Assembly: GCF_002086735.1 (NCBI RefSeq)
Contig: NZ_MVIJ01000014.1
Location: 58,448-122,447, forward strand
Direction: 5' to 3'
Length of the DNA stretch: 64,000 nucleotides
Source of the DNA: Mycobacterium scrofulaceum
Lineage (GTDB): Bacteria; Actinomycetota; Actinomycetes; Mycobacteriales; Mycobacteriaceae
In this document: piece by piece, positions 43,165 to 51,477 of the stretch
How the letters are laid out: each line of letters opens with the position of its first letter
Position numbering within the stretch: the stretch's first letter is position 1
Translations under genes and position numbers: made by a program
Notes under the pieces: generated by a model
What the model saw: the letters and a program-made list of their open reading frames with translations, nothing else
Database searches by the model: none
What the model was told of the DNA's origin: nothing

Positions 43165-43473
43165 TCAGGTCACCTCGAAGCCGAGGCGCCGCGCCGCCCG
43201 CGCCTTCTGGCGGCTGGCACGCAGCCGCCGCAACCGCTTCACCAGCATCGGGTCGGCGGCCAGCGCCTCGGGCCGGTCGACGAGCGCGTTGAGCACCTGG
43301 TAGTAGCGCGTCGCCGACATGGAGAACAACTCTTTGATTGCTTCTTCTTTTACGCCCGCGAATTTCCACCACTGACGTTCGAAGGCGAGGATGTCGTGTT
43401 CGCGGCGGGTGAGGCCATCTGCGATCTCGGCATCGTCCCCCGATCGATTTGCCCGCGCCATGGCGCTGTCCAT
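43165..43473 (-). CDS. DUF3263 protein (Rv0430 type)
   Basis: A 102-residue basic cytoplasmic protein, almost invariant across mycobacteria (ADGLTRREHDILAFERQWW, EELFSMSATRYYQVLN-like core, RRLRASRQKARAARR tail). The predicted helical, HTH-like core suggests DNA binding, as proposed for the family, but function is unproven. ATG 43473 with AGGGGAAG upstream is chosen over longer starts. Probably co-transcribed with virR. Confidence 0.9.
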   Translation of the reverse strand: MDSAMARANRSGDDAEIADGLTRREHDILAFERQWWKFAGVKEEAIKELFSMSATRYYQVLNALVDRPEALAADPMLVKRLRRLRASRQKARAARRLGFEVT

Positions 43474-43675
43474 ATAGCTTCCCCTGGACCCTTCCGGCGA
43501 ATTCTCGGCTGCTCTAATGACTTGACTTACCTGAGGGCGTGTTTCGGCGAATATTGAACCACGGCGCAAACCCTCAAGCCGTGATCCAGACCCGCGAGTC
43601 GGCCGATTGGCTCAGATCGCCCGCGGAAAGATCGCCGGCTCCGACGCGCCCGGGCGTGCGGTAGCTTAGCCGACC

Positions 43676-44269
43676 ATGGCAGTCGTACCGATCCGGATCG
43701 TCGGCGATCCGGTCTTGCACACCCCGACGCATCCGGTGCCCGTCGGCGCCGACGGGTCGCTGCCGGCGGACCTGGCGGCGTTGATCGCCGACATGTACGA
43801 CACCATGGACGCCGCGCACGGAGTCGGCCTGGCCGCCAACCAGATCGGTGTCGGCGTGCGGGTCTTCGTCTACGACTGCGCCGACGACCGCGGCCGGACC
43901 GACCGGCGCCGCGGCGTGGTGGTCAACCCGGTGCTGGAAACCTCCCAGATCCCGGAGACCATGCCGGATCCCGACAACGACGACGAGGGGTGCCTGTCGG
44001 TCCCCGGCGAGTCGTTCCCGACCGGCCGCGCCACCTGGGCGCGGGTCACCGGCCTGGACGCCGAAGGCAAGCCGGTCGAGATCGAGGGCAGCGGCCTGTT
44101 CGCGCGCATGCTGCAGCACGAGACCGGCCACCTGGACGGCTTCCTGTACCTGGACCGTCTGATCGGCCGGCACGCCCGCAGCGCGAAGCGCGCCGTCAAG
44201 GCGCACGGCTGGGGAGTGCCCGGCCTGTCATGGCTGCCCGGTGAGGGGCCGGACCCCTTCGGGCACTGA
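43676..44269 (+). CDS. def: Peptide deformylase
   Basis: A 197-residue metalloenzyme removing the N-formyl group from nascent proteins. All three motifs are intact: GVGLAANQ (49-56), EGCLS (104-108) and QHETGH (147-152), giving metal ligands C106, H148 and H152 with catalytic E149. It carries the mycobacterial insertion between motifs 1 and 2. The stop overlaps the ATG of the acetyltransferase gene by one base. Confidence 0.97.
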   Translation: MAVVPIRIVGDPVLHTPTHPVPVGADGSLPADLAALIADMYDTMDAAHGVGLAANQIGVGVRVFVYDCADDRGRTDRRRGVVVNPVLETSQIPETMPDPDNDDEGCLSVPGESFPTGRATWARVTGLDAEGKPVEIEGSGLFARMLQHETGHLDGFLYLDRLIGRHARSAKRAVKAHGWGVPGLSWLPGEGPDPFGH

Positions 44270-44997
44270 TGTTCTCGTGGCCGGACCCGGGCACCCGGGT
44301 GACGCTTCGGTACCGGCGCCCGGAAGGCTCGGTCCCGCCGCTGACCGACGCGGTGGGACACCTGTTGTCGGTCGATCCGGTGGTGCGCGTCCGGACCAAG
44401 TCCGGCGCGGTCGTCGAGGTCGGCCCCGACGACGTGGTCGCGCTGCGGGTGCTGACCGACGCTCCGGTGCGCACCTCCGACATCCGGGCGCTCGAGCGTG
44501 CGGCCGCCGCGGCGTCGCCCGGCGCCGAAGAGGCCTGGCTCGAGGGCTGGCTGCTGCGCGCGGGAAACGGCGTGGATATCGCTGTGCCGCTGGATGTTTC
44601 GGCCAGCCCTGGCGCTGGCCCCGCGATCGCGGCGTGGTACGAGCGGCGCGGCCTGCAGGCGCGGCTGTGCGTTCCGGATCGACTGCTGGCGCTGCCGCCC
44701 GGGCGCGACGCGCAATACACCGAGCGCGTGCTGGTGCGCGGCGTCTCCGCTTCGGCATCGGGCGAACCCGGTCCCGACGGCGCGCGCTGGGTGGGCCGCT
44801 CGGCCACCGGCGACGACGAAACCGTCACGGCGGCCTGCGAAGAGCTGCTGGACCGCGCCGCGGCGTGCGGCGCGAACCGCGCCTATCTGGTCGTTCCGGG
44901 CGACACCGCGACGGCGGTCGCCGGCGCGCTCGGCTTCCGGGAACACCACCGCCGCCGCTATTTTCCGGCCCGCTCCCCCGGCTGGGATACGGTCTAG
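44269..44997 (+). CDS. GNAT-type acetyltransferase-like protein (Rv0428c type)
   Basis: A 242-residue protein with an N-terminal SH3-like barrel (TRVTLRYRRPEGS to about residue 75) and a C-terminal GNAT-like half (AYLVVPGDTATAVAGALGFREHHRRRYF). H37Rv Rv0428c is about 300 aa; this copy appears shorter, perhaps through loss in the middle of the acetyltransferase region. Whether the acetyl-CoA site is complete could not be confirmed. Coupled to def and followed two bases later by xthA. Confidence 0.78.
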   Translation: MFSWPDPGTRVTLRYRRPEGSVPPLTDAVGHLLSVDPVVRVRTKSGAVVEVGPDDVVALRVLTDAPVRTSDIRALERAAAAASPGAEEAWLEGWLLRAGNGVDIAVPLDVSASPGAGPAIAAWYERRGLQARLCVPDRLLALPPGRDAQYTERVLVRGVSASASGEPGPDGARWVGRSATGDDETVTAACEELLDRAAACGANRAYLVVPGDTATAVAGALGFREHHRRRYFPARSPGWDTV

Positions 44998-44999
44998 CC

Positions 45000-45968
45000 A
45001 TGACTGTTGGCGGCGACCCGCAAAGCCCGGCTTCGCCGCGCTCGCGATCCCCGCTGACCGACGGCGGCGACCCGCAACGCCCGGCTTCGCCGCGCTCGCG
45101 ATCGCCGCTGACCGACGGCGGCGACCCGCAACGCCCGGCTTCGCCGCGCTCGCGATCGCCGCTGCGGCTGGCCACCTGGAACGTGAATTCGATCCGCAGC
45201 CGCCTGCCGCGCGTCGTCGACTGGCTGGCGCGCGCCGACGTCGACGTGCTGGCCATGCAGGAGACCAAATGCTCCGACGGCCAATTCCCCACCCTGCCCT
45301 TCTTCGAACTCGGCTACGAGGTGGCGCATGTGGGGTTCAACCAGTGGAACGGCGTGGCGATCGCCTCGCGGGTCGGCCTCGACGACGTGCAGGTCGGTTT
45401 CGACGGCCAGCCCAGCTGGAGCAGCAAGCCGGAGGTGGCCGCGACGGCCGAGGCCCGCGCGCTCGGCGCCACCTGCGCCGGCGTCCGGGTCTGGAGCCTC
45501 TACGTGCCCAACGGCCGGGCGCTGGGCGATCCGCACTACACCTACAAGCTGGAATGGCTTGCCGCGCTCCGTGATACGGCGGCCGGCTGGTTGCGCGACG
45601 ATCCGGCGGCGCAGATCGCGCTGGCCGGTGACTGGAACATCGCGCCCACCGACGACGACGTCTGGAGCACCGACTTCTATGCCGGTGCCACCCACGTCTC
45701 CGAGCCCGAGCGCCGCGCGTTCGCCGCCATCGTCGACGCCCAATTCACCGACGTGGTAAGGCCTTTCGCGCCAGGCCCGGGCGTGTACACGTACTGGGAC
45801 TACACCCAGCTGCGGTTCCCGAAACGGCAGGGCATGCGCATCGACTTCATCCTCGCCTCGCCCGCGTTGGCCGACCGCGTGACCGACGCCCAGATCGTCC
45901 GCGAGGAGCGCAAGGGCAAGGCCGCCAGCGATCACGCGCCGGTGCAGATCGACATAAGGCGGGGCTGA
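45000..45968 (+). CDS. xthA: Exodeoxyribonuclease III with repeat-expanded N-terminus
   Basis: A 322-residue AP endonuclease/3'-5' exonuclease for base-excision repair. The catalytic domain begins LRLATWNVNSIRSRLP at about residue 55. It contains metal-binding Glu in MQETKCSDGQ, the YVPNGR and GDWNIAP segments, DYTQLRF and the C-terminal SDHAPV His. Residues 3-55 are unusual: three 18-residue copies of GGDPQ-RPASPRSRSPL encoded by 54-base tandem repeats. Start ATG 45000 directly follows the upstream gene; if translation starts later, the repeats would be untranslated leader. Confidence 0.92.
   Translation: MTVGGDPQSPASPRSRSPLTDGGDPQRPASPRSRSPLTDGGDPQRPASPRSRSPLRLATWNVNSIRSRLPRVVDWLARADVDVLAMQETKCSDGQFPTLPFFELGYEVAHVGFNQWNGVAIASRVGLDDVQVGFDGQPSWSSKPEVAATAEARALGATCAGVRVWSLYVPNGRALGDPHYTYKLEWLAALRDTAAGWLRDDPAAQIALAGDWNIAPTDDDVWSTDFYAGATHVSEPERRAFAAIVDAQFTDVVRPFAPGPGVYTYWDYTQLRFPKRQGMRIDFILASPALADRVTDAQIVREERKGKAASDHAPVQIDIRRG
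45006..45164 (+). repeat. Three 54-base tandem repeats at the 5' end of xthA
   Basis: Units at 45006-45059, 45060-45113 and 45114-45164 (last slightly short). The core is GGCGACCCGCAACGCCCGGC followed by TTCGCCGCGCTCGCGATC. The first copy differs at a few positions; the other two are almost identical. The unit length is a multiple of three, so the frame is kept. The core resembles the intergenic palindrome at 26314-26363. Confidence 0.9.
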
Positions 45969-46179
45969 ATCGCGCTTATCGCCCCGACGCGGCGCAGGCG
46001 ACCAGGTTAAGCTCACGCAAATTAAATGCGGCTGCTCGTTGTCTGCGCGTTTGCGAGGTGGCAGGCTTTGATTGTTAGAAGCAGATACAATGTTTTTTTG
46101 CTGTTAACGATGCGTTCAGCGGGTGCGCCCCGCTGGTGACGCGGGTTTCGCGGCAAGGGCAGAAAGCCAGGGAGTCAGC
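45969..46179. other. AT-richer intergenic region upstream of the Rv0426c-type gene
   Basis: A 211-base gap with unusually AT-rich patches (46014-46030 and 46067-46112), including a run of seven T at 46092. A TACAAT hexamer at 46086-46091 could be a -10 box, but no good -35 is in place. No gene is seen. It probably holds the promoter for the downstream ctpH cluster, or a small RNA. Confidence 0.4.
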
Positions 46180-46620
46180 ATGAGTGTCATCGGCGGAGCG
46201 GTCCGGGGCGTAGGTCAGGCGGTGAGTCGCGCGGCGACCACGACGACCGCGGCCGCCGGCGCGGTGGGTGGCGCGGCGGTCAACGGGGTCATCGGCGGCG
46301 TCACCGGCGCCGCCGAGGGCATCAAAAAGGGCATGAGCAGCGGCAGCCACTCGGCGCCGGCCGCCGCGGTGGCGTTCGGCGCGCTGGGCGTCGCGGGACT
46401 GGTCGAGTGGCCGGTGCTGCTGGCGGTCGGCGGCAGCGCGCTGTTGCTGCAGCGGCTGAGCCGCAAGCAGGAACCGCCCAACGCGGCCAAGGCGAACCTC
46501 AAGGCGGTGCCCGTGGAACCGGCGCCGCAGAAGGCCGCGCCGCAGAAGGCCGCCAAGTCGACGGCCAAGAAGGCCGCGGGGCGCCGGGCCGGCGCCGCCG
46601 AGTTGCGTAGCACCAACTAA
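46180..46620 (+). CDS. Small membrane protein upstream of ctpH (Rv0426c type)
   Basis: A 146-residue protein: an Ala/Gly/Thr-rich N-terminal half, a hydrophobic segment AVAFGALGVAGLVEWPVLLA with a continuing helix (about 65-100), then a lysine/alanine-rich basic tail (AAPQKAAKSTAKKAAGRR). ATG 46180 with GGGAG upstream is preferred. The WPV-centred helix resembles the one in the small protein after ctpH (51184-51459). Function unknown; likely in the ctpH transcript. Confidence 0.8.
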   Translation: MSVIGGAVRGVGQAVSRAATTTTAAAGAVGGAAVNGVIGGVTGAAEGIKKGMSSGSHSAPAAAVAFGALGVAGLVEWPVLLAVGGSALLLQRLSRKQEPPNAAKANLKAVPVEPAPQKAAPQKAAKSTAKKAAGRRAGAAELRSTN

Positions 46621-46640
46621 CGGGACTTTCCGAAGACGCT

Positions 46641-49600
46641 TTGAGCATTGCGACCGCGATACGACGTTCGACTCCGTTGCGCGCCGTCGCGGCGGGCGTG
46701 CAGGCGACCACCTCCCTCGTCGAGGCCGGCATCACCATCGCCGCGATTCCGCTGCGCGAGGGTGCCCGGGCGATCTCGGTCGAGCTGCCCCAGGACATCC
46801 GGGCGCCCCTGAGCCGACGCTGTTGGCGCGGCGCGGAGCGCGCCTGGATCGAGGTGCGCGGGCTGGACGGCGCCCCGGACGGGGCGCTCGGGCGCTCGGT
46901 GCTCGACGCCGTGCTGTCTTACCCCGGGGTCGCGTCGGCCGCCCTGAACTACCCGCTGTCGCGGGTGGTCGTCACCCTCGACGCCGCGGACACGTCGCTG
47001 CGCGACCTGTGCCGCCTCGTCGACGACGCCGAGAGGCGTTGTGCTGCAACACCCGTCGCAATCCGGCCGGCACCCCCGACGAGTCTGCCCGGCGACGGCG
47101 TGGTGCTGGCGACCCGGGCCGCCACCGCGGCGGCCGGCGCCGCCGGGCTCGGCATCGCGCTGACCGGCCGGGCGCTGCGCTGGCCGCGCATGCCCGTCGG
47201 CGTCCTGGCGGCCGTGGTGGCCGTCGACTACCAGCCGTGGCTGCGCCGCCTGCTCGAAGACCGGATCGGCCGGCCCGCCACCGACACCGTGCTGACGCTG
47301 GCGGTGACGGCCGCGGAAACCGTCACGCTGTCCCCCGCGTCGTTGTCGGTGGGCCTGCTGATGCAGTCGCTGAAGGCCGCCGAATGCCGCGCGGAGGCGC
47401 GCGCCTGGGTCGAGCACGAGCCCCGGCTGGCCGCCCACGCCGATCACCCGCGCACCGACCCGTCGGCGGGCGCCAAGCCGCCGCGCGGCCGGCCGGCCGA
47501 CCACCACGCCGGCCGGTTCGCGCTCGTCCAGGCGATCAGCGCCGGGGTCGTCGGCGCCACCACCCGCAACCTGCACCAGGCGGCGCTGGCGGTCCTGGTC
47601 ACCACCCCGGCGGCCAACCGCACCACCCCGGAGGCCTTCGCCGCCGCGCTCGGCCGGGGGCTGGCCGACCGGCACGCCGTGCTGGCGCTGCGTCCGGAGG
47701 CGCTGCGCCGGCTGGACCGGGTGGACGCCATCGTCATCGATCCCCGGGTGCTGTGCAGCACGAGCCTGCGGGTGTCGCTCATCCGGGGCGCCCGGGAGGC
47801 CGAACTGCCCGCGGCGTGGTCGCGCGCCACGCTGATGCTGGAAAACCAGCGTCTGCGTCCCGGCTGGCACCCGGTGCCCGGGATATCGGCCAATGAGCCG
47901 AATGGCGAAGTGGAGGCGCTGCTCTGCTTCACCCACGACCCGTTGGCGTCGGCCGTCGTCGCCGAGGCGCACCGGACGGGATCGGAGTTGGTTTCGGTCG
48001 AGGACGATTCGCTGGGCGAGCTGCGCCCGGCCTTCGACGAGATCAGGCCGCTGGCGCGGGGTTCCATCGACGGCGCCCTGGCGGGCGCCGTGGCGGATCT
48101 GCGGGAGGCGGGCCGCACTGTCGCGGTGCTGTCATCGCCCGGGGCGCAGGCGATTTGGTCGGCCGACGTGGCGCTGGGCATGCTGCCCGGGCCCGAAGCC
48201 GGGCCGCCGCCGTGGTACGCCGACCTGCTGCTGCCGGACCTGGGGGCCGCCTGGCGGGTACTGCACGCGGTGCCGGCGGCCCGGGCCGCGGCGCAGCGCG
48301 GCGTGGGGATCTCGGCGGGCGCGACGGCGATGGGCTCGCTACTGATGATCCCCGGTGTCCGCGGCATCGGGCGCGGGCCGGTGACCAGCGGCGCGGCGGC
48401 CGGTCTGATGTCGGGCTACCTGTTGGCGCGCGGCGTCATCAATGCGGACGCGCCGCGCGCGGCGCCCGTGCGGGAATGGCACGCGATGGCGGTCGAGCAC
48501 GTCCGCAGGGCGTTGCCGCCGCCCGATTCCGAGCCGGCCGGTGACCCGCGCCGGCTCGCGCTGGCCTCGCTCGGCGCCGCCCAGCCCGAGACGCCTGGGC
48601 ACGCGTTTCTGCAGTTCCTGGCCGCCGTCCGCGCCGAGTTGACCGACCCGCTGACGCCGGTGCTGGCGCTCGGCTCGGCGGCCAGCGCGGTGCTGGGCTC
48701 GCCGGTCGACGCCGTCCTGGTCTTCTCGGTGTTGGCCGGCAACTCCATGCTCGCGGCCAGCCAGCGGCTGCGAGCCGAGAATCGGCTGAATCACCTTCTG
48801 GCGCAACAGATCCCGCCTGCCCGCAAGGTGGTGTCCGGCCCGGACGGGGATCGGGCGTACGCGGACGTCATCGCGGCGCAGCTGCAGCCCGGCGACGTCA
48901 TCGAGGTCCGCACCCACGAGGTGGTGCCTGCCGACGCGCGGATCGTCGAGGAGGTCGACGTCGAGGTCGACGAGTCGACGCTGACCGGTGAGTCGCTGTC
49001 GGTGGAGAAGCAGGTCGAGCCGACGCCCGGCGCCGCCCTCGCCGAACGCCGCTGCATGCTGTACGCCGGGACGACCGTGGTGGCCGGCACCGCGGTGGCG
49101 GTGGTGACCGCGGTCGGGGCCGACACCCAGGAGCGCCGCGCCGCCGAACTGGTGTCGGCCGAGATGTCGTCGGACATCGGGCTGCAGCACCAGCTCAGCC
49201 AGCTCACCAACCGGGCCTTCCCGGTCAGCATGACCGGCGGCGCGCTGGTCAGCGCGCTGGGCCTGCTGCGGGGATCGGTCCTGCGCCAGGCGGTCGCCAG
49301 CGGCATCGCGATCGCCGTCGCGGCCGTTCCCGAGGGGATGCCCCTGGTGGCCACCCTGGCGCAGGCGGCGTCGGCGCGACGGCTGACGAAGTTCGGCGCG
49401 CTGGTCCGCGTTCCGCGTTCGGTGGAGGCGCTCGGCCGCATCGACGTCGTCTGCTTCGACAAGACCGGGACGCTCAGCCAGAACCGGCTGCGGGTGGCCG
49501 AGGTCGTCGCCGCGCCGGGAACGTCGCGCGACGAGGTGCTGCGCTGCGCCGCGCGCGCCGCGCCGCCCACCAACGGCAACCCGCACGTGCACGCCACCGA

Positions 49601-51077
49601 CGTCGCCATCGTGGAGGCCGCCTCGGCCACATCGGCGGCCGCGAACGGCCACCACCCGACCGCGCCCGTCGCGCACCTGCCGTTCCGCTCCGGCCGGTCG
49701 TTCTCCGCCTCCGTCACCGACACCGAGCTGGCCGTCAAGGGCGCGCCGGAAGTGGTGCTCGCCGCCTGCGGGCAGGTGAGCGGCGCGATGGCGGAGACGG
49801 TCGCCCGGATGGCCGGCAGCGGCCTGCGGGTGATCGCGGTGGCGCGCCGGCAGCTGAGCGCCGCCGAGGCGCGGGCGATCCGGCAGGAACCCGACGACAT
49901 CGCCGATCTCGCCCGGGACGGGCTGACCCTGACCGGGTTCCTGGGCCTGTCCGATACGCCGCGCGCCGAGGCCGCCGGCCTGCTCGCGGACCTGCGCCGG
50001 CTCTCGGTGGGCGTCAAGCTGATCACCGGCGACCACCCGATCACCGCCCGGGCCATCGCCGAGGAGCTCGGGCTGAGCGTGACCGCGGGGCAGGTGATCA
50101 GCGGCGCCGAATGGGATGCGTTGTCGCGCAAGGACCAGGAGCGCGTCGTGACCGAGCGGGTGATCTTCGCCCGGATGACCCCGGAGAACAAGGTGCAGGT
50201 CGTCCAGACCCTGGAGAGCGCGGGCGTGCGCACCGCGATGGTCGGCGACGGGGCCAACGACGCCGCCGCCATCCGGGCGGCCACCGTCGGCATCGGCGTC
50301 GTCGCCGGCGGCAGCGACCCGGCGCACATGGCGGCCGACGTGGTGCTGGTCGACGCCCGCATCGAGGGTCTGCGGCACGCCATCGAAGAGGGGCGCCAAC
50401 TCTGGCAACGGGTGCAGGCGGCCGTGTCCGTGCTGCTGGGCGGCAACGCCGGCGAGGTGTTGTTCGCGATCGTGGGCAGCGCGATCACCGGGACGTCACC
50501 GCTGAACACGCGGCAGTTGCTGCTGGTGAACATGATGACCGACGCGCTGCCGGCGGCGGCGCTGGCGGTGAGCAAGCCCAGCGGCCCGATCGACCCGGGC
50601 GTCCGGGGCCCGGACCAGCCCGCGTTGTGGCGCGCGGTCGCCATCCGCGGCGTCACGACCGCGGCGGCCACGACGGCGGCGTGGGCGATGGGCAGCGTCA
50701 CCGGCCGTCCGCAGCGGGCGTCCACCGTCGCGCTGGTCGCCCTGGTGGGCGCGGAGCTGGGTCAGACGCTGCTGGATTCGCACGCCCCGCTGGTGGTGTT
50801 CACCGCGGCGGGCTCACTGGTGGCAATGGGGACGCTGATCAGCATCCCGGTGGTCAGCCAGTTGCTCGGCTGCACACCGCTGGGTCCGGTCGGCTGGGCG
50901 CAGGGGCTGGGATCCGCCGCCGCGGCGACGGTCGCGATCGGCGTGGCGAATCGTGCGCTGACGGGTCGGGACAAACCGGCCGACGACCGCCTTGAGGTGC
51001 GTGAACCTCGACGACCCCGGCGCGCCACAGCAGCGCATAGAGTTCCAGTAACGGCACCTTCAGCACCCGAGCGATAG
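46641..51077 (+). CDS. ctpH: CtpH, large P-type cation-transporting ATPase
   Basis: A 1,478-residue P-type ATPase. The C-terminal 800 residues hold the functional core: TGES actuator (about 782), PEGMP in the transmembrane ion site (about 897), phosphorylation motif DKTGTLSQN with D940, and hinge GDGANDAAAI (about 1202), with six C-terminal helices. PEGMP rather than a CPC motif points to a P2-type pump, not a heavy-metal P1B pump. The first 650 residues are a long extension typical of CtpH/CtpI, with no HMA CxxC. TTG start at 46641; ion specificity unknown. Confidence 0.9.
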   Translation: MSIATAIRRSTPLRAVAAGVQATTSLVEAGITIAAIPLREGARAISVELPQDIRAPLSRRCWRGAERAWIEVRGLDGAPDGALGRSVLDAVLSYPGVASAALNYPLSRVVVTLDAADTSLRDLCRLVDDAERRCAATPVAIRPAPPTSLPGDGVVLATRAATAAAGAAGLGIALTGRALRWPRMPVGVLAAVVAVDYQPWLRRLLEDRIGRPATDTVLTLAVTAAETVTLSPASLSVGLLMQSLKAAECRAEARAWVEHEPRLAAHADHPRTDPSAGAKPPRGRPADHHAGRFALVQAISAGVVGATTRNLHQAALAVLVTTPAANRTTPEAFAAALGRGLADRHAVLALRPEALRRLDRVDAIVIDPRVLCSTSLRVSLIRGAREAELPAAWSRATLMLENQRLRPGWHPVPGISANEPNGEVEALLCFTHDPLASAVVAEAHRTGSELVSVEDDSLGELRPAFDEIRPLARGSIDGALAGAVADLREAGRTVAVLSSPGAQAIWSADVALGMLPGPEAGPPPWYADLLLPDLGAAWRVLHAVPAARAAAQRGVGISAGATAMGSLLMIPGVRGIGRGPVTSGAAAGLMSGYLLARGVINADAPRAAPVREWHAMAVEHVRRALPPPDSEPAGDPRRLALASLGAAQPETPGHAFLQFLAAVRAELTDPLTPVLALGSAASAVLGSPVDAVLVFSVLAGNSMLAASQRLRAENRLNHLLAQQIPPARKVVSGPDGDRAYADVIAAQLQPGDVIEVRTHEVVPADARIVEEVDVEVDESTLTGESLSVEKQVEPTPGAALAERRCMLYAGTTVVAGTAVAVVTAVGADTQERRAAELVSAEMSSDIGLQHQLSQLTNRAFPVSMTGGALVSALGLLRGSVLRQAVASGIAIAVAAVPEGMPLVATLAQAASARRLTKFGALVRVPRSVEALGRIDVVCFDKTGTLSQNRLRVAEVVAAPGTSRDEVLRCAARAAPPTNGNPHVHATDVAIVEAASATSAAANGHHPTAPVAHLPFRSGRSFSASVTDTELAVKGAPEVVLAACGQVSGAMAETVARMAGSGLRVIAVARRQLSAAEARAIRQEPDDIADLARDGLTLTGFLGLSDTPRAEAAGLLADLRRLSVGVKLITGDHPITARAIAEELGLSVTAGQVISGAEWDALSRKDQERVVTERVIFARMTPENKVQVVQTLESAGVRTAMVGDGANDAAAIRAATVGIGVVAGGSDPAHMAADVVLVDARIEGLRHAIEEGRQLWQRVQAAVSVLLGGNAGEVLFAIVGSAITGTSPLNTRQLLLVNMMTDALPAAALAVSKPSGPIDPGVRGPDQPALWRAVAIRGVTTAAATTAAWAMGSVTGRPQRASTVALVALVGAELGQTLLDSHAPLVVFTAAGSLVAMGTLISIPVVSQLLGCTPLGPVGWAQGLGSAAAATVAIGVANRALTGRDKPADDRLEVREPRRPRRATAAHRVPVTAPSAPER

Positions 51078-51183
51078 ATGAGACCAGCGGATCGCCCCCG
51101 GTGTCGGTCATCGTCGACATAAGTCCGACGGTGGCCGCACGACCCGGCGAGTCGGCAAACCCTTCGTTACCGAAAGGCAAATC

Positions 51184-51459
51184 ATGGCGGAAAAGAAGTC
51201 GCGCAGGGGGACGTCGCAGCGCGAGGCGGTGGAAAAGATCCGCGAGGGCGAAACGTTCCACGTGAACCTCCCGGTGCTCGGCCAGATGGAGATTCCCCGG
51301 CCCGAGCAGTTGGCCTATTTCGGGGGCCTGGCCGCGCTGGCGGCCTTCGAGCTCATCGACTGGCCGGTGGCGGTGGTGATCGCCGCCGGACACTTCCTGG
51401 CCAGCAACCACCACAACAAGCTGCTCGAGGAGCTCGGCGAGGCCATGGAAGACGCCTAG
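51184..51459 (+). CDS. Small membrane protein downstream of ctpH (Rv0424c type)
   Basis: A 91-residue protein. The N-terminus is hydrophilic and basic (MAEKKSRRGTSQREAVEKIR). Next come PRPEQLAYFGGLAALAAFEL and IDWPVAVVIAAGHFLASNHH forming one or two membrane helices, and an acidic end. It matches Rv0424c in length. Its WPV helix resembles that of the protein upstream of ctpH, so the pump lies between two related small proteins. Function unknown. Confidence 0.85.
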   Translation: MAEKKSRRGTSQREAVEKIREGETFHVNLPVLGQMEIPRPEQLAYFGGLAALAAFELIDWPVAVVIAAGHFLASNHHNKLLEELGEAMEDA

Positions 51460-51477
51460 CGGACGCCTAGCAGATTC

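Noticed and set aside
45006..45164. Tandem 54-base repeats considered as CRISPR or a non-coding array
   Set aside because: There are no unique spacers, the unit is a multiple of three, and the frame continues directly into the XthA catalytic domain.
46092..46098. Run of seven T as a terminator of xthA
   Set aside because: No GC-rich hairpin precedes it, and it lies 124 bases after the stop; more likely promoter-region sequence.
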